In this document: positions 5,583 through 5,642 of the stretch, in pieces
How positions within the stretch are numbered: position 1 is the first letter of the stretch
Layout of the letters: every line of letters starts with the position of its first letter
Source: JBBCJM01 sp037190175
GTDB taxonomy: Bacteria; Pseudomonadota; Alphaproteobacteria; Rhodobacterales; Rhodobacteraceae
Assembly: GCA_037190175.1 (NCBI GenBank)
Contig: JBBCJM010000103.1
Coordinates: 1-5,642, forward strand
Direction: 5' to 3'
DNA length: 5,642 nt
The notes under the pieces: model-generated
What the model saw: the letters and a program-made list of their open reading frames with translations, nothing else
Told to the model about the DNA's origin: nothing
The model's database searches: none
Translations under genes and position numbers: made by a program

Positions 5583-5642
5583 CTCGCGACGATAGCCACC
5601 GGAGACCTGTCAGCCCGAGACCACGAGAGGCCAGCGCCCGCC

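Larger units (their letters stand above)
5525..5628. repeat. Outer inverted repeat enclosing a structured segment
   Basis: TCTCGTGG (5525-5532) is perfectly complementary to CCACGAGA (5621-5628), with 88 bases between. An overlapping alternative stem pairs GTCTCG (5524-5529) with CGAGAC (5616-5621). The enclosed segment holds two GC-rich hairpins that compete with each other. The arrangement is what a closing P1 helix of a folded RNA would look like, but an 8-base match at this distance could be chance in GC-rich DNA. Confidence 0.4.

Noticed and set aside
5512..5595. A 27-codon frame beginning MKLIVS, as a ParE-type toxin
   Set aside because: Only the first residues recall ParE starts. The frame is too short, runs through the strong hairpin and ends in ARSRR without any toxin motif.
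5517..5642. 4.5S SRP RNA, tmRNA, RNase P RNA or a tRNA at the right end
   Set aside because: The hallmark strings (GGAAGGAAGCAGCC for SRP RNA, a T-loop GTTCRANNC for tRNA/tmRNA, GAAAGTCCGGGC for RNase P RNA) are absent from the visible part. A gene starting near the edge and continuing outside cannot be excluded.

Overview
The window is very GC-rich, with strong G/C preference at third codon positions and dense, mostly SD-led genes. Protein-level resemblances (a CobD of the aerobic, Pseudomonas denitrificans-type nomenclature, a MltB-like transglycosylase with a GEIGMVQMLP variant loop, and a DVDEF glycosyltransferase) suggest an alphaproteobacterium, most likely of the Rhodobacterales (Paracoccus/Rhodobacter-like). 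This placement is inferred from protein style, not from a marker gene.

Layout, left to right. (1) 1-76: a leader with a direct repeat and a hairpin that would cover the ribosome binding site of the first gene. (2) 77-1249 (+): a MalY/PatB-family PLP-dependent C-S lyase/aminotransferase. (3) 1250-2084 (-): a two-gene unit read from right to left, a small PilZ-like cytoplasmic protein (1734-2084) overlapping by 32 bases a small exported protein (1250-1765) whose stop codon directly abuts the stop of the MalY-like gene. (4) 2085-2245: a divergent intergenic region. (5) 2246-3154 (+): cobD/cbiB, adenosylcobinamide-phosphate synthase. (6) 3220-5501 (+): a probable three-gene unit, namely an exported MltB-type lytic transglycosylase, a glycosyltransferase that starts inside its stop codon (TGATG), and a 59-residue protein resembling a type II antitoxin 15 bases later. 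(7) 5502-5642: no convincing gene, but a cluster of nested and competing inverted repeats that looks like structured RNA and/or a terminator.

Most genes are ordinary housekeeping or cell-envelope genes and do not form one pathway. CobD makes the aminopropanol-linked corrinoid. The transglycosylase cuts peptidoglycan. The glycosyltransferase, translationally coupled to it, may act on an envelope glycan. I found no phage, insertion sequence, CRISPR array, tRNA or rRNA. The places most worth a second look are the folded region at the right end, the antitoxin-like gene without an evident toxin, and the SD-masking hairpin at the left end.
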